Positions 1-10,734 of a stretch of DNA of 64,000 nucleotides are shown here, in pieces. The notes under the pieces are model-generated. The model had not been told where the DNA came from. It did no database searches and saw only the letters and a program-made list of their open reading frames with translations. The DNA lies in assembly GCF_002954725.1 (NCBI RefSeq), contig NZ_MSCQ01000001.1:2135824-2199823 (forward strand), in the 5' to 3' direction. Source of the DNA: Photobacterium phosphoreum (GTDB lineage: Bacteria; Pseudomonadota; Gammaproteobacteria; Enterobacterales; Vibrionaceae). Each line of letters begins with the position of its first letter. Position 1 is the first letter of the stretch. Made by a program: the position numbers and the translations under genes.

Positions 1-100
1 AGCCTATTTTGGCAGCTTTTTTTATAACTGAATAACCACAAATATTTTTTATCTCTTTCGCTGCTATGATAATATCCAGCATAGTAACTACTTAAATAGC

Positions 101-136
101 TTCACATAAGATCATTTTATTGTGATCTTATGTGAA
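101..136. repeat. 14-bp perfect inverted repeat upstream of yaeP
   Basis: Arms TTCACATAAGATCA (101-114) and TGATCTTATGTGAA (123-136) are exact complements around an 8-nt loop. A T-rich stretch (TATTTTTAG) follows on the plus strand, so it may be the terminator of the gene upstream of the window. It could also be a leader hairpin or operator for yaeP. Confidence 0.6.
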
Positions 137-158
137 TATTTTTAGCTAAGGAAAGACC

Positions 159-362
159 ATGCAAGTTTATCAATGTTGCGAATTAATTCGAGTGACTTAC
201 GCCCAAATTGGCAGTGGTGATCAAGGCTATATTCCAACTGCTATCAAGTGTGTAATTAAAACATTGGATGATATTGCAGCAAATGCTGAGCTGCCATTAG
301 ATGTCCGTGAACAAGCAGCCTTTGCTGCTGCAAATTTACTAATTAGTGATCACGAGGACTAA
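159..362 (+). CDS. yaeP: YaeP family protein (UPF0253)
   Basis: A 67-residue protein that matches the YaeP/UPF0253 family as I remember it. It has an N-terminal CELIR..YA.I.SGD.GY.P block and a C-terminal [12 protein letters not shown] block, and E. coli YaeP is about the same length. No function is established for the family. The start is supported by an AAGGAAAG ribosome binding site a few bases upstream. A DUF4250 gene follows after 3 bp, so the two are probably co-transcribed. E. coli yaeP also lies near tilS, accA and dnaE, so the position is syntenic. Confidence 0.85.
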   Translation: MQVYQCCELIRVTYAQIGSGDQGYIPTAIKCVIKTLDDIAANAELPLDVREQAAFAAANLLISDHED

Positions 363-365
363 ACA

Positions 366-554
366 ATGGATTTATCAAAATTTGAAACCATGGACACTGT
401 AATGTTGATGAGCATTGTCAATATGAAGATCCGCGATGAATTTAATACACTAGATGATCTAGTCAAATTCTTTGATATCGATCGTGAACAATTAATCGCA
501 AAATTAGCGACGGGTGGATTTGATTTTTTACCGCAAGTTCAGCAATTTCGTTAA
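366..554 (+). CDS. DUF4250 domain-containing protein
   Basis: A 62-residue acidic protein. The pattern 'MDTVMLMSIVNMKIRD' followed by a DDLVK..DID..QL..KL segment and a C-terminal FLP..QQFR is what I recall for the DUF4250 family of Vibrionaceae. No function is known. Its ribosome binding site (GAGG) overlaps the end of yaeP, which indicates translational coupling. A strong terminator follows at 581-610, so yaeP plus this gene form a short operon. Confidence 0.75.
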   Translation: MDLSKFETMDTVMLMSIVNMKIRDEFNTLDDLVKFFDIDREQLIAKLATGGFDFLPQVQQFR

Positions 555-580
555 CGGATACTAGCAACAAGCCAAGCAAT

Positions 581-610
581 AAAAACGGCACTCTGAGTGC
601 CGTTTTTATT
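581..610 (+). terminator. Rho-independent terminator of the yaeP-DUF4250 operon
   Basis: The stem is AAAAACGGCACT (581-592) with AGTGCCGTTTTT (596-607), a 12-bp perfect hairpin with a 3-nt loop. A-rich and T-rich flanks let it work in both directions, ending the plus-strand operon and the convergent mtr transcript. Confidence 0.9.
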
Positions 611-648
611 CGTTATACAATAGTCTCTATTGTGGATGAGTGATCACA

Positions 649-1860
649 CTACCCATTAAATATTGGCAATATATCGACCATCGCTAAGATATGGAAAATA
701 GCCGTTAGCACGCCAAAAATAATCACAGCATAAACGGTGACATTACCACCCGGTACCACAAACCCTTGCTGTTCAGGTTGACGCTGACGCAGTTTTTTGG
801 CTAACAATGCTGGAATAATACAGGTCCAAATCGTAGCAGCAGCCCCCGCTAAACCAATCGCAGCCACAAATCCAAACGGCGCAAACAATGAAAACACTAA
901 TGGTGGAATAAAGGTAACCGCCCAGGTTTTAAAGCGTCCTTGTTTGGTATCTTCAAAACCGAAAAAATCAGCAAGGTAATCAAATACTCCTAAACCAACC
1001 CCAATAAATGATGACACGACTGCAGCAATCGAAAAAATATTAAGTGCTTGTTTAACGCTGTCAGAATTTACCACAGTACCTAATGCTGTCATTAATGCAT
1101 CAACACTACCACCAGCAGCGACAATCGGGCCAAATTGTGTACGCGGTAAATTACCAAAAATACATACCACCCAAATAACATAAAACGTTAAGGCAATTAA
1201 TGTTCCACCTAAAATGGCATTTTTGGCACGATTTTCATCTCGGTAATAATCACGCATCGTGCTCACCGAATGATGATAACCAAAAGAGGTTAATGCTACT
1301 GGCAAAATTGCGAGGGCATAAGGAGAAAGGCTGGTTTGTGAATCAAGACTATCCAGTAAAGTGGGTATCTGAATATTGGTCGCAAGACCAGAAATGCCAA
1401 TAATAAAGCTGATCGCCATAAAAATAATTAATAAAACGGAAATACGATCAACAGCGCGGGTTGAATGAAGCACAAAAACAGAAGAAGCAATCACAAATAA
1501 TACCGAAGCCAGTTTGGCATTAATATCCAATAAGCTACCAAAAATCATACCCGATGAAGAAATATACGCATAAAGCAGAATCCCACCGACAAAATACAAT
1601 GACAGATTATTGATCGCATTCACTTTGCCTTTAAGCACATCTTTGGTGATGGTATTAAATGACACTTTAAACTCATAGTGCTTTAATGCTTCAAGTAATA
1701 GCCAACCAGATAATGTCATCATTACCATCGTTACTGAGATCGCGAGTATGGTCCATAATGTCCACGCTCCAGCACCTGCACTTGGTAACCCAAGCATACC
1801 TGCGCCTACGCACACACTAGCAATAATGCATGCGCCTCCAAGTGTCGATGGTTTGCTCAT
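649..1860 (-). CDS. mtr: Tryptophan permease of the Mtr/TnaB (HAAAP) type
   Basis: A 403-residue polytopic membrane protein with about 11 hydrophobic segments. The N-terminus (LGGACIIASVCVGAGMLGLP) is the glycine-rich first helix of the hydroxy/aromatic amino acid permease family. The block SFNTITKDVLKGKVNAIN is shared with E. coli Mtr rather than TyrP as I recall them. It should import tryptophan across the inner membrane by proton symport. A TrpR-type operator (1887-1904) lies between its -10 box and the gene, which supports tryptophan as the substrate. It is transcribed alone, between tilS and the convergent yaeP operon. TnaB is the main alternative name. Confidence 0.82.
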   Translation of the reverse strand: MSKPSTLGGACIIASVCVGAGMLGLPSAGAGAWTLWTILAISVTMVMMTLSGWLLLEALKHYEFKVSFNTITKDVLKGKVNAINNLSLYFVGGILLYAYISSSGMIFGSLLDINAKLASVLFVIASSVFVLHSTRAVDRISVLLIIFMAISFIIGISGLATNIQIPTLLDSLDSQTSLSPYALAILPVALTSFGYHHSVSTMRDYYRDENRAKNAILGGTLIALTFYVIWVVCIFGNLPRTQFGPIVAAGGSVDALMTALGTVVNSDSVKQALNIFSIAAVVSSFIGVGLGVFDYLADFFGFEDTKQGRFKTWAVTFIPPLVFSLFAPFGFVAAIGLAGAAATIWTCIIPALLAKKLRQRQPEQQGFVVPGGNVTVYAVIIFGVLTAIFHILAMVDILPIFNG

Positions 1861-1886
1861 ATTCTATCCTTTATTAACGCTTTTCT

Positions 1887-1934
1887 GTATCAGTGAACTA
1901 GTACGATAATATGGCTCGAATATTTTAGCAACAA
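1887..1934 (-). promoter_or_regulatory. mtr promoter with overlapping TrpR operator
   Basis: On the minus strand a -35 box TTGTTG (1934-1929) and a -10 box TATTAT (1911-1906) are separated by 17 bp. One base downstream is GTACTAGTTCACTGATAC (1904-1887). It matches the TrpR operator palindrome GTACTAGTTAACTAGTAC at 15 of 18 positions by my alignment. The position over the transcription start is typical for repression by tryptophan-bound TrpR. Confidence 0.8.
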
Positions 1935-1968
1935 AAGAATATCTATCTGAATAAATATTTATTTAACA

Positions 1969-2001
1969 ACCGTATATGTTAAATAATTTAACATATACGG
2001 T
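1969..2001. repeat. 16-bp perfect inverted repeat between tilS and mtr
   Basis: Arms ACCGTATATGTTAAAT (1969-1984) and ATTTAACATATACGGT (1986-2001) flank a single base. It lies just after the tilS stop on the minus strand and upstream of the mtr promoter. It could be the tilS terminator, although no clean U-tract follows, or a binding site for a dimeric regulator. Confidence 0.6.
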
Positions 2002-2046
2002 CTTAGTGTAGGCCGAGGGGAAATAGAAGATAAACGCACTAAAATA

Positions 2047-3363
2047 TTATGAACGTTGCCATTTAAATTGCACCTTACTCGTGGCCGTCGCTGGTGCAAT
2101 AAATTCATCTACAACAAACACATCAGCCATTGCGACTAATTGCTCACCATAAAACAACATCGGTGTGCGACGACGTAACCAACTCGGTACCTGATATTCT
2201 TGGAGTAATTTTTTAAATTTTCGCTTACCGCTACGTCCTTGAGGTTTTATCTCTGGACCTAAATAATCAAATCGTACTGATACCATTTCATCTGCATGAG
2301 GTAACCGTAACCCAGCTTGTGATTGTTGCTGTAAACACACATGCCCTAACGTCTGTGGTAACTGACAAGGTTTATCAATCAGTAACTGTTGTCGCCAATC
2401 ACTAATATCTACCCATTGCTCTAACAGATATAGCTGCTGTTGGTAGCGACGGACTTGATACTGCTGCCAACACACTTGCGGATTAGCATCAACTTTGGCT
2501 TGTACTACGTTAAACCAAATTTGTTCAAGTTGAGCAAGTGACGGCATGATCACCGCTTGTTGTTTTAACCATTGTCGAATTAATGCCATCCCTAAACGGG
2601 CACTGAGATTTTCCGAAATCAGTAAACTACCGTCGGTTTGCAACGCTGACTGTAAATGAAAGCTTAACAATTCTTCTAACAAGCCTTCTTGTTCACCACA
2701 TAAATATGCGCTACGGCTTACCGCTTTGCGTATACCCGGCCAACGATCATTAAGCAGAGGTGTTATCTGATGACGAATGAAATTACGATCGTAACGCTGA
2801 TCTTGATTGCTTTCATCTTCGACCCACTGTAATTGATGCTGCGTGCCATAGGCTTCAATGTCTGCACGACTAATGGTTAATAACGGCCGTAAGTGCTGCC
2901 CTTGAGCAAACGTCGTTAAAACAGGCATTGCCGCTAATCCAGCAGGGCCACTGCCTCGTTTTAAGGCTAATAATACAGTTTCAATTTGATCATCAGCATG
3001 CTGCGCTGTCAGTAATGTATCACCCGCTTGAATATGATTTGATAATGCTTGATAACGCGCATCACGCGCGGCTTGCTCAACGCTTGCACCACCGCCTAAT
3101 TCACAATGTACCCGTTCAATATCACACTCAATACCACTCGCCATTGCCCAAGAGACACATTGCTGCGCCCAAGTATCGGCGTTAAAACTTAATCCATGAT
3201 GAACATAAACTGCATGCGCATGGTAATCAGGATATTGACGAGTAAATCGGGCTAATAAATCCAGCATCACCCGTGAATCTAAGCCACCGCTTAACGCTAA
3301 CACTAACCGTTGAGTGCGTGGTGGGTAGGCAAATATTTGATGACAAAAATGAGAATATAACAT
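2047..3363 (-). CDS. tilS: tRNA(Ile)-lysidine synthase
   Basis: TilS attaches lysine to C34 of the CAU-anticodon tRNA(Ile) using ATP, so the tRNA reads AUA instead of AUG. The N-terminal PP-loop signature SGGLDS is at residues 25-30, followed by the VHHGLS and ADDQIETVLL blocks of the ATP-pyrophosphatase domain. The C-terminal part (GRSGKRKFKKLLQEYQVPSW) is the TilS C-domain that binds the tRNA. At 438 residues it is close to the E. coli length. The gene is on the same strand as accA and dnaE, with the accA terminator in between. Confidence 0.95.
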   Translation of the reverse strand: MLYSHFCHQIFAYPPRTQRLVLALSGGLDSRVMLDLLARFTRQYPDYHAHAVYVHHGLSFNADTWAQQCVSWAMASGIECDIERVHCELGGGASVEQAARDARYQALSNHIQAGDTLLTAQHADDQIETVLLALKRGSGPAGLAAMPVLTTFAQGQHLRPLLTISRADIEAYGTQHQLQWVEDESNQDQRYDRNFIRHQITPLLNDRWPGIRKAVSRSAYLCGEQEGLLEELLSFHLQSALQTDGSLLISENLSARLGMALIRQWLKQQAVIMPSLAQLEQIWFNVVQAKVDANPQVCWQQYQVRRYQQQLYLLEQWVDISDWRQQLLIDKPCQLPQTLGHVCLQQQSQAGLRLPHADEMVSVRFDYLGPEIKPQGRSGKRKFKKLLQEYQVPSWLRRRTPMLFYGEQLVAMADVFVVDEFIAPATATSKVQFKWQRS

Positions 3364-3452
3364 CGGCTTATATCTTCGAAAAACAGACTACCTAGTCTAT
3401 ACCAGCAGTGGATTAACCAACACCGACAAACCGCATTGCTGCACATAAACAG

Positions 3453-3484
3453 ATAAAAAAAAGGCCAGCATAAATGCTGACCTT
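3453..3484 (-). terminator. Terminator downstream of accA
   Basis: AAGGCCAGCA (3461-3470) pairs with TGCTGACCTT (3475-3484) through one G-U pair. On the minus strand the hairpin is followed by a run of eight T, just after the accA stop codon. Confidence 0.85.
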
Positions 3485-3510
3485 CTTTATCTACACATAA
3501 ACAACAACGA

Positions 3511-4470
3511 TTAACAGTAGCCGTAGCTCATTAAACGTTGGTAACGACGTTCAAGTAGCGCTTCAGTATCAAGCTGATCTAACTCTTCTAATGTCGCTTT
3601 AATTTGTGCTTTTAAGCTGTTTGCTATTAATGGCACATTACGGTGCGCACCACCTAATGGCTCTTCGATAATATTATCGATCAGCTCAAGTTCTTTCAAA
3701 CGAGGAGCTGTCAGTCCCATCGCTTCAGCAGCTTGTGGGGCTTTATCAGCATCACGCCATAGAATCGATGCACAGCCTTCTGGTGAAATCACTGAATAGG
3801 TTGAGTATTGCAACATGTTAACGCAATCACCCACACCAATCGCTAATGCACCACCAGAACCACCTTCACCAACAACATTACAAATAACAGGAACAGTCAG
3901 TCCCGCCATTGCTTTTAAGTTAGTCGCAATCGCTTCTGATTGACCACGTTCTTCAGCACCCACACCAGGATAAGCACCTGCTGTATCAATGAAGGTAATG
4001 ATCGGCATTTTAAAACGCTCAGCCATTTTCATTAAGCGTAACGCTTTACGATAGCCTTCAGGTTTTGGCATGCCAAAGTTACGTTTAACTTTTTCAGTCG
4101 TACCACGTCCTTTTTGATGACCAATAACCATAATTGGACGACCATCAATACGCGCAATACCACCGACTAACGCTTTATCGTCAGCAAAAGCACGATCACC
4201 GGCTAATTCATCAAACTCTTCGAACATGTGCTCGACATAATCAAAAGTATATGGGCGCTGAGGATGGCGTGCGAGTTGCGCAACCTGCCAGGCACCAAGA
4301 TCACCGAAGATTTTCTTAGTTAATTCGAGGCTTTTCTTTTCTAGCTGCTCAATTTCTTTTTCAAGATCAACCGAGTTAGATTCATCGCGACGTGATACAT
4401 CACGCAACGCTTCAATCTTTGCTTCTAATTCTGCAATCGGCTGTTCAAACTCGAGGAAGTTCAGGCTCAT
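3511..4470 (-). CDS. accA: Acetyl-CoA carboxylase carboxyltransferase subunit alpha
   Basis: AccA with AccD transfers the carboxyl group from biotinylated AccB to acetyl-CoA, giving malonyl-CoA for fatty acid synthesis. It is 319 residues, the E. coli length. It has the N-terminal coiled helix ([18 protein letters not shown]), the [20 protein letters not shown] block, and the glycine-rich [15 protein letters not shown] oxyanion region of the crotonase-like fold. It lies 71 bp after dnaE on the same strand, with a terminator after its stop. The dnaE-accA pairing is conserved in enteric bacteria. Confidence 0.97.
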   Translation of the reverse strand: MSLNFLEFEQPIAELEAKIEALRDVSRRDESNSVDLEKEIEQLEKKSLELTKKIFGDLGAWQVAQLARHPQRPYTFDYVEHMFEEFDELAGDRAFADDKALVGGIARIDGRPIMVIGHQKGRGTTEKVKRNFGMPKPEGYRKALRLMKMAERFKMPIITFIDTAGAYPGVGAEERGQSEAIATNLKAMAGLTVPVICNVVGEGGSGGALAIGVGDCVNMLQYSTYSVISPEGCASILWRDADKAPQAAEAMGLTAPRLKELELIDNIIEEPLGGAHRNVPLIANSLKAQIKATLEELDQLDTEALLERRYQRLMSYGYC

Positions 4471-4541
4471 ACCACTTAAAATCCTTTTGCTTATTTTAAT
4501 GATAGGGTTTAGTTATACCCTACCACAAATAATAAGCTAAC

Positions 4542-7500
4542 TTAATTAAACTCAAGCTCGACCTGTTTATCACCTAAGAGTATTTTCAAGTCCGATAATA
4601 GTTTATCGGCAGGCGTTACCCGCCACTCTGTTCCTAGGGTAAACTTGGCCCGAGCATTCGAGCGCTGATAATACATATGTACAGGTACAGTACCTGCTCT
4701 ATGCGGTTCCAGCACTTGGCTGAAACGGGAAAAAAATTGTTCGTCGATTTGCTCTTCCGTTACTGAAATAGCGACACCACGAAGATGTTTTTCTCGTGCT
4801 TCTGAAATATCGAGTACTTCACGTGCTGACATTCTAAGGCCACCATTGAAATCATCAAAGCTGACCTGTCCAGATACGACCACTATTTTGTCTTTTTCGA
4901 GCAAATCCATGTAACGATCGAGTGCATCAGTGAATAACATCACCTCCATACGGCCCGAACGATCATCTAATGTCATTAAACCGATACGACTACCACGCTT
5001 GGTGGTCATCACCCGAGCGGCAATCACCAACCCAGCAACCGAAGCAACTTTATCACGCCCTGTTTGCTGCGCATCTTTTAAACGCCAGGTGGTGTAATGC
5101 TTTAATTCTGAAATATAAGCATTAATGGGGTGGCCCGTTAAGTATAACCCTAATGTTTCACGCTCACCTTCCAACCAAACACTTTCTGGTGCTTCTGCAA
5201 TATTAGCATAAGCATGTTCAACTTCTTCAGGCGCTTCAGTTAAAACGCCAAACAGATCTTCTTGACCCGATGCTTGTGCTTTATGGTGTTGACTCGCAGC
5301 TTTAATCGCATCGTCCAATGTTGCCAGCATTGCAGCACGATTTGGACCTAAGCGATCCAATGCGCCTGATTTAATTAACTTTTCCAGAACACGCTTATTG
5401 ACTTTCTTTGTATCAATACGGGCACAGAAATCAAATAAATCTTTAAAATGACCGTCTTTTTCACGAGCATTAATGATATTTTCAATCGGGCCTTCACCGA
5501 CACCTTTTACAGCACCAATACCATAAACGACTGCACCTTCATCATCAACGTTGAATCGATACAGACCTTTATTTACATCTGGCGGTAATAATTTAAGATT
5601 CATGCGATGACATTCGTCAACCAAGCTAATGATCTTATCCGTATTATCCATATCAGCCGTCATTACCGCTGCCATAAACTCAGCAGGATAATGGGCTTTA
5701 AGCCATAACGTTTGGTACGACACTAACGCATAAGCAGCGGAGTGTGATTTGTTAAAACCATAACCGGCAAATTTCTCTACCAAGTCAAAGATTTTCATCG
5801 ACAGTTCGCCATCAACCCCGTTGTCGATAGCACCTTGCTCAAACACCGCGCGCTGCTTAGCCATTTCAGAGGCTTTTTTCTTACCCATCGCACGACGCAA
5901 CATGTCGGCACCACCAAGGGTATAGCCAGCCAGTACCTGTGCAATCTGCATTACCTGTTCTTGATACAGAATAATACCGTAGGTGGGATCAAGAATTTCT
6001 TTTAACGACTCATGTTGCCATTTTTCATCAGGGTAAGAAACGGCTTCGCGGCCATGCTTACGGTCGATGAAGTTATCTACCATGCCTGATTGCAACGGGC
6101 CGGGGCGGAACAATGCCACCAAGGCGATCATATCTTCAAAGCAATCGGGTTGTAGACGTTTGATCAAATCTTTCATACCCCGAGATTCCAACTGGAATAC
6201 CGCGGTTGACTCTGAACGTTGCAACATATCAAATGACTTTTTATCCGCCATTGGAATTGCAGCAATGTTAATTGGATCTAATCCTTGCTCGGCACGACGC
6301 GGGTTGATCATCCCTAACGCCCAATCAATGATGGTTAACGTGCGCAGACCCAAGAAGTCAAACTTCACCAATCCTGCAGTTTCAACATCATTTTTATCAA
6401 ATTGGGTGACAGGGTTATTACCTTCAGCATCACAATATAATGGTGCAAAATCGGTGATGGTTGTCGGTGAAATAACCACACCACCAGCGTGTTTACCTGC
6501 GTTACGCGTTACACCTTCTAGAATGCGACACATATCAATCAGATCACGAATTTCTTCATCCGCTTCATATGATTGACCTAATTGAGGCTCAACTTCAAAC
6601 GCTTTTTCGAGCGTCATTCCAGGTTCTGCTGGAATTAATTTAGAAAGACGATCGACAAAGCCATACGGATGCCCAAGCACACGGCCTACATCGCGAATAA
6701 CCGCTTTGGCTGCCATGGTACCAAAAGTAATGATCTGTGATACCGCGTTACGACCATACATCTCAGCAACGTGATCAATCACTAAATCACGCTTATCCAT
6801 ACAAAAGTCGATATCGAAATCGGGCATGGATACACGTTCAGGGTTAAGAAAACGTTCGAACAGTAAATCAAATTCAAGTGGATCAAGATCAGTGATTTTT
6901 AATGCGTATGCCACTAATGAACCAGCACCAGACCCTCGACCAGGACCTACAGGGACATCGTTATCTTTTGACCACTGAATAAATTCCATGACGATCAAGA
7001 AGTAACCAGGGAACCCCATTTGGTTAACAACTTTCAATTCGATTTCTAAACGTTCATCATATTCAGGACGACGTTGGACGCGAACCGCGGGATCAGGAAA
7101 CAGAAATTCAAGTCGTTCTTCAAGACCTTGTTGGGATTTAGCCACCAAAAAGTCTTCGATACTCATGTCACCGGTCGGGAAATTCGGCAGGAAATATTCC
7201 CCTAAACGTACTGTAACATTACAGCGTTTGGCGATTTCTACCGAGTTTTGCAGTGCTTCAGGAATATCAGCAAACAACTCGCACATCTCATCTTCGCTGC
7301 GCAAGTACTGCTGTTCACTGTAAAGCTTAGGTCGGTTAGGATCGACCATGGTATAACCATCATGGATAGCCACTCGAATTTCATGGGCATCAAATTGATC
7401 TGCGGTCAGTAATCGCACATCATTGGTTGCAACCACGGGCAAGTCACATTGTTCCGCTAGCTCAATCGCAAAATGAAGATACGCATCTTCATCACTACGA

Positions 7501-8021
7501 CCAGTACGAACCAACTCTAAATAATAGCTATCAGGAAAATAGGTTTGATAAAAAGCAACACAAGCGTCCGTTAGCTGTTGATTACCTTTTAATAATGCAC
7601 GCCCAACATCGCCCGTTCTACCGCCAGATAAAATAATTAGCCCTTCACGGTGTTTAATGAGCCATTCTTTATCAATCACTGGCTGATGCTGAACATGACC
7701 ACGCTGATACGCTTCTGAAATTAATAATGTCAGGTTTTTATAGCCTTCATTATTGGCAGCAAGAATGGTGAGTTCAAACAGCTCATCGCCCATTTCTTGG
7801 CTTTGGACCTTAAAATCAGCACCAATAATCGGCTTCATACCCGCATCATGGGCAGCAAAATAAAACTTCACTAAACCACACAGGTTAGTGAAATCAGTGA
7901 GAGCCAGTGCTGGCATGCCAAGTTCAGTAGCGCGCTTAACGATAGGTTTCACTTTCGCCAAGCCATCGATCATTGAATAATCACTATGAACTCGAAGGTG
8001 GATAAAACGTGGTTCTGCCAT
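4542..8021 (-). CDS. dnaE: DNA polymerase III alpha subunit
   Basis: The replicative polymerase subunit, 1159 residues against about 1160 in E. coli. The N-terminal PHP domain begins at residue 5 ([16 protein letters not shown]). The palm contains PDFDIDF near residue 400, carrying two of the three catalytic aspartates. The finger region includes [17 protein letters not shown]-terminal helix-hairpin-helix and OB-fold segments follow. The gene starts just downstream of the rnhB terminator, so it probably has its own promoter in the 8022-8090 gap. Confidence 0.98.
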   Translation of the reverse strand: MAEPRFIHLRVHSDYSMIDGLAKVKPIVKRATELGMPALALTDFTNLCGLVKFYFAAHDAGMKPIIGADFKVQSQEMGDELFELTILAANNEGYKNLTLLISEAYQRGHVQHQPVIDKEWLIKHREGLIILSGGRTGDVGRALLKGNQQLTDACVAFYQTYFPDSYYLELVRTGRSDEDAYLHFAIELAEQCDLPVVATNDVRLLTADQFDAHEIRVAIHDGYTMVDPNRPKLYSEQQYLRSEDEMCELFADIPEALQNSVEIAKRCNVTVRLGEYFLPNFPTGDMSIEDFLVAKSQQGLEERLEFLFPDPAVRVQRRPEYDERLEIELKVVNQMGFPGYFLIVMEFIQWSKDNDVPVGPGRGSGAGSLVAYALKITDLDPLEFDLLFERFLNPERVSMPDFDIDFCMDKRDLVIDHVAEMYGRNAVSQIITFGTMAAKAVIRDVGRVLGHPYGFVDRLSKLIPAEPGMTLEKAFEVEPQLGQSYEADEEIRDLIDMCRILEGVTRNAGKHAGGVVISPTTITDFAPLYCDAEGNNPVTQFDKNDVETAGLVKFDFLGLRTLTIIDWALGMINPRRAEQGLDPINIAAIPMADKKSFDMLQRSESTAVFQLESRGMKDLIKRLQPDCFEDMIALVALFRPGPLQSGMVDNFIDRKHGREAVSYPDEKWQHESLKEILDPTYGIILYQEQVMQIAQVLAGYTLGGADMLRRAMGKKKASEMAKQRAVFEQGAIDNGVDGELSMKIFDLVEKFAGYGFNKSHSAAYALVSYQTLWLKAHYPAEFMAAVMTADMDNTDKIISLVDECHRMNLKLLPPDVNKGLYRFNVDDEGAVVYGIGAVKGVGEGPIENIINAREKDGHFKDLFDFCARIDTKKVNKRVLEKLIKSGALDRLGPNRAAMLATLDDAIKAASQHHKAQASGQEDLFGVLTEAPEEVEHAYANIAEAPESVWLEGERETLGLYLTGHPINAYISELKHYTTWRLKDAQQTGRDKVASVAGLVIAARVMTTKRGSRIGLMTLDDRSGRMEVMLFTDALDRYMDLLEKDKIVVVSGQVSFDDFNGGLRMSAREVLDISEAREKHLRGVAISVTEEQIDEQFFSRFSQVLEPHRAGTVPVHMYYQRSNARAKFTLGTEWRVTPADKLLSDLKILLGDKQVELEFN

Positions 8022-8087
8022 GACAACCTAATTCATTACATTACTTAATTAACAAAAATTATACCCGATCGGGGAATAATTCGCGTA

Positions 8088-8122
8088 TAAAAAAAGGCGA
8101 TACCAAATGGTTCGCCTTTTTA
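8088..8122 (-). terminator. Terminator downstream of rnhB
   Basis: AAAAGGCGA (8092-8100) pairs with TCGCCTTTT (8112-8120) around an 11-nt loop. On the minus strand a T-run follows. It separates the lpx-rnhB operon from dnaE. Confidence 0.85.
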
Positions 8123-8140
8123 TCACGCAATCATCGGAGC

Positions 8141-8752
8141 TTAATCAAGGCCCAATACGCGCTTAACCGGTTTAAAACTTTTTCGGTGTTGTTCAATCGC
8201 ACCATATTGCTCTAATGCGGCAAAATGGGCTTTGGTTGGATAGCCTTTATGCTTTGCAAAACCATACTGTGGAAACTCTGCATCCAAGATTTCCATTTCA
8301 CGGTCGCGAGTGACTTTTGCAATAATTGACGCTGCACTGATTTCGGCAACCCGTAAATCACCTTTAACTACCGCTTGTGCCGCCATTGGTAATGCTGGGG
8401 TTTTATTACCATCGATTAATACAAAATCAGGTTGGATATCAAGTCCAGCCACGGCACGCTGCATCGCAACCATGGTCGCTTGTAAAATATTCAGCTGATC
8501 AATTTCATCGGCTTCACAACGACCCAAAGACCACGCCAGCGCCTTTTGTTTTATTTCATCAAACAATAGATTGCGTTTTTTCTCACTCAATTTTTTAGAA
8601 TCTGTTAATCCAACAATCGGATTATTAGGATCTAAAATCACTGCCGCCGTCACGACTGCACCCACTAATGGACCACGACCCACTTCGTCAACACCCGCAA
8701 TACAATCAGCTTGTGGGTACACAAACGGAGGATATTCTATCTTTTCAGCCAT
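8141..8752 (-). CDS. rnhB: Ribonuclease HII
   Basis: RNase HII cleaves the RNA strand of RNA-DNA hybrids and nicks at single ribonucleotides left in DNA. The N-terminal catalytic motif [17 protein letters not shown] carries the Asp-Glu pair, and later acidic residues are in LIDGNK and [16 protein letters not shown] chose the ATG at 8752 (203 residues). A GTG five codons upstream (8767) is in frame. The start region is repeated about four times as near-copies of ATTATGGCTAAAAAT, and no clear Shine-Dalgarno is seen, so the start is uncertain. It lies downstream of lpxB as in other gammaproteobacteria. Confidence 0.95.
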   Translation of the reverse strand: MAEKIEYPPFVYPQADCIAGVDEVGRGPLVGAVVTAAVILDPNNPIVGLTDSKKLSEKKRNLLFDEIKQKALAWSLGRCEADEIDQLNILQATMVAMQRAVAGLDIQPDFVLIDGNKTPALPMAAQAVVKGDLRVAEISAASIIAKVTRDREMEILDAEFPQYGFAKHKGYPTKAHFAALEQYGAIEQHRKSFKPVKRVLGLD

Positions 8753-8803
8753 AATATTTTTAGCCACAATATTTTTTAGACATAATGTTTTTAGCCATAA
8801 TAA
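8748..8803 (-). repeat. Imperfect tandem repeat of the rnhB start-codon region
   Basis: Reading the minus strand from the lpxB stop, four units of about 15-16 nt follow one another: ATTATGGCTAAAAAC, ATTATGTCTAAAAAAT, ATTGTGGCTAAAAAT and ATTATGGCTGAAAAG. Each carries an ATG or GTG. The first ATG opens a short reading frame that soon ends. Confidence 0.7.
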
Positions 8804-9946
8804 CTATGCCTTATCAATTAATGCTAACACTGCTTGTGCCGCTTGCTCATCGGCATTACAACGAATGGTTTTATGCATCTGTTCAAACTGCGCCATCAAT
8901 GCCGTTGTGTCACCATAAAGGATTTTATCAACTTCATGGAACAACTTATCAGGCGTACAATCTTCCTGAAGTAGCTCGGTGACTAATTCACGATCAGCCA
9001 TAATATTAGGCAGTGACACATACTTGGTTTTTAGCATTCGCTTGGCAATCCAAGCCGTCAGGGGTTTTACTTTATAGCCCACCACCATCGGACGTTTCAC
9101 CAGCATACATTCTAATGCAACCGTCCCTGAGGCTAATAACACCGCATCAGCCGCTATCATCACATTACGGGCAGTATCATCGACTAACTCGAAATCTAAT
9201 TCAGGTGCGGTTGCTTGCCATGCTTGTTCAAATTGAGCCCGACGTTTTTCATTCACCAACGCCACCACAAAACCTAACTCAGGATGCTTGGCTTTGAGTT
9301 GCTGGCAAGTTTGAATAAAAGGCTCAGCGAGCATACCCATTTCACTACCACGACTACCAGGCAATACTGCCAACCAGCGTTTGGTTGGCTCTAAGCCTAG
9401 TAATTCACGAGCGGCCATTTGATCGGTTTGCAATGGAATAGCATCGGCCATGGTATGGCCGACAAACTGACACGGCACATTAAACTTATCGTAAAATGCT
9501 TTTTCAAACGGCAGGAAAGCCAACACTAAATTCGTTGCCGCTTCAATTTTAAAGATCCGCTTTTGACGCCATGCCCACACTGATGGACTGACATAATGTA
9601 CGGTTTTTATACCGCGATCTTTTAAGTCTTTTTCAAGCCGTAAATTAAAATCAGGCGCATCGATACCGACAAACACATCAGGTGGATTGTCGCTAAAGTA
9701 CTTAACAAGCTCTGCTTTTACTTTGAATAATCGCGGCAACCGACCAAGGACCTCAACGATCCCCATCACGGCTAACTCTTCCATATCAAACAGCGCTTCA
9801 CAGCCTTGGGCTTGCATGCGAGGTCCTGCAACCCCGACAAATTCAGCATCAGGATAGCGCACTTTTACTGCTTGAATAAAACCAGCACCTAAAATATCGC
9901 CGGAGATTTCTCCGGCAACAATCGCTATTCGAAGAGGCTTCGTCAT
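8804..9946 (-). CDS. lpxB: Lipid-A-disaccharide synthase
   Basis: LpxB joins UDP-2,3-diacylglucosamine and lipid X to form the lipid A disaccharide on the inner face of the inner membrane. It is 380 residues, the usual length. It begins with the GT19 motif [17 protein letters not shown] and contains [25 protein letters not shown] ([15 protein letters not shown]) and LPGSRGSE. It touches the lpxA stop codon directly, so it is translationally coupled within the fabZ-lpxA-lpxB block. Confidence 0.97.
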   Translation of the reverse strand: MTKPLRIAIVAGEISGDILGAGFIQAVKVRYPDAEFVGVAGPRMQAQGCEALFDMEELAVMGIVEVLGRLPRLFKVKAELVKYFSDNPPDVFVGIDAPDFNLRLEKDLKDRGIKTVHYVSPSVWAWRQKRIFKIEAATNLVLAFLPFEKAFYDKFNVPCQFVGHTMADAIPLQTDQMAARELLGLEPTKRWLAVLPGSRGSEMGMLAEPFIQTCQQLKAKHPELGFVVALVNEKRRAQFEQAWQATAPELDFELVDDTARNVMIAADAVLLASGTVALECMLVKRPMVVGYKVKPLTAWIAKRMLKTKYVSLPNIMADRELVTELLQEDCTPDKLFHEVDKILYGDTTALMAQFEQMHKTIRCNADEQAAQAVLALIDKA

Positions 9947-10734
9947 TAGCGAATAATACCGCGTTCTGAGTTATCAAGTAATTCAGAGAAACGTCCAACT
10001 GATGGCCAATCTTTTGCCATTTCAGCTAGCACTGGCTTTACTTCTGCCAATGTTTTACCTGAACGATAAATTTCTTTATAAGCACGGCGAATAGCGTGTA
10101 ATTCTGGTTTTTCAAATCCATTACGCTGTAAACCAACAATGTTTAAACCAAAAGGTTTAGCGTGGTTACCTTGCGCTAATACATACGGTGGTACGTCTTG
10201 TACTACCGCAGAACAACCGCCGATATAACTGTAAGCGCCCACAGTACAGAATGGGTGAATAGCAGACAATGCCATCACACCAGCATAATCGCCAACAGTA
10301 ACATGACCGCCTAAAATAGAGTTATTACCAATATGAGTATGATTACCAACAACGACATCGTGGGCAATATGGGCATTTACACATAACAAGTTGTCATTAC
10401 CAACAACAGTAACGCCCTTATCTTGCGTGGTGCCACGGTGGATCTGGACACTTTCACGGATCACATTACGATCACCGATTTCTAAGCGTGTCGCTTCACC
10501 GCTAAACTTCTTGTCTTGGCACTCTTCACCAACAACAGCAAACGGGAAAATACGATTATCTTTACCGATAACCGTTGGGCCTTTAATGACGACATGAGAC
10601 ATTATCTCAGTGCCTTCACCAATTTCAACCCCTGTTGCAATATAGGTAAATGGGCCAACAGTGACGTTTGCGCCAATGATCACCCCATCTTCAATCACTG
10701 CTGATGGATGAATTTTCGCACTTTCATGAATCAT
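9946..10734 (-). CDS. lpxA: UDP-N-acetylglucosamine O-acyltransferase
   Basis: LpxA acylates UDP-GlcNAc at O-3, the first step of lipid A synthesis. The protein is a left-handed beta helix built from hexapeptide repeats (for example [10 protein letters not shown]), with the catalytic His in [14 protein letters not shown] start it at the ATG at 10734, which overlaps the fabZ TGA as ATGA and gives 262 residues, the same as E. coli. An in-frame start 21 bp upstream lies inside fabZ and adds an unlikely extension. The overlap implies coupled translation with fabZ. Confidence 0.97.
   Translation of the reverse strand: MIHESAKIHPSAVIEDGVIIGANVTVGPFTYIATGVEIGEGTEIMSHVVIKGPTVIGKDNRIFPFAVVGEECQDKKFSGEATRLEIGDRNVIRESVQIHRGTTQDKGVTVVGNDNLLCVNAHIAHDVVVGNHTHIGNNSILGGHVTVGDYAGVMALSAIHPFCTVGAYSYIGGCSAVVQDVPPYVLAQGNHAKPFGLNIVGLQRNGFEKPELHAIRRAYKEIYRSGKTLAEVKPVLAEMAKDWPSVGRFSELLDNSERGIIR

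Noticed and set aside
6067..6576. 169-codon plus-strand frame inside dnaE
   Set aside because: It is antisense to a highly conserved part of dnaE, with no ribosome binding site and no recognisable protein.
8571..8918. 115-codon plus-strand frame across rnhB and lpxB
   Set aside because: It is a shadow of two conserved minus-strand genes and has no independent support.
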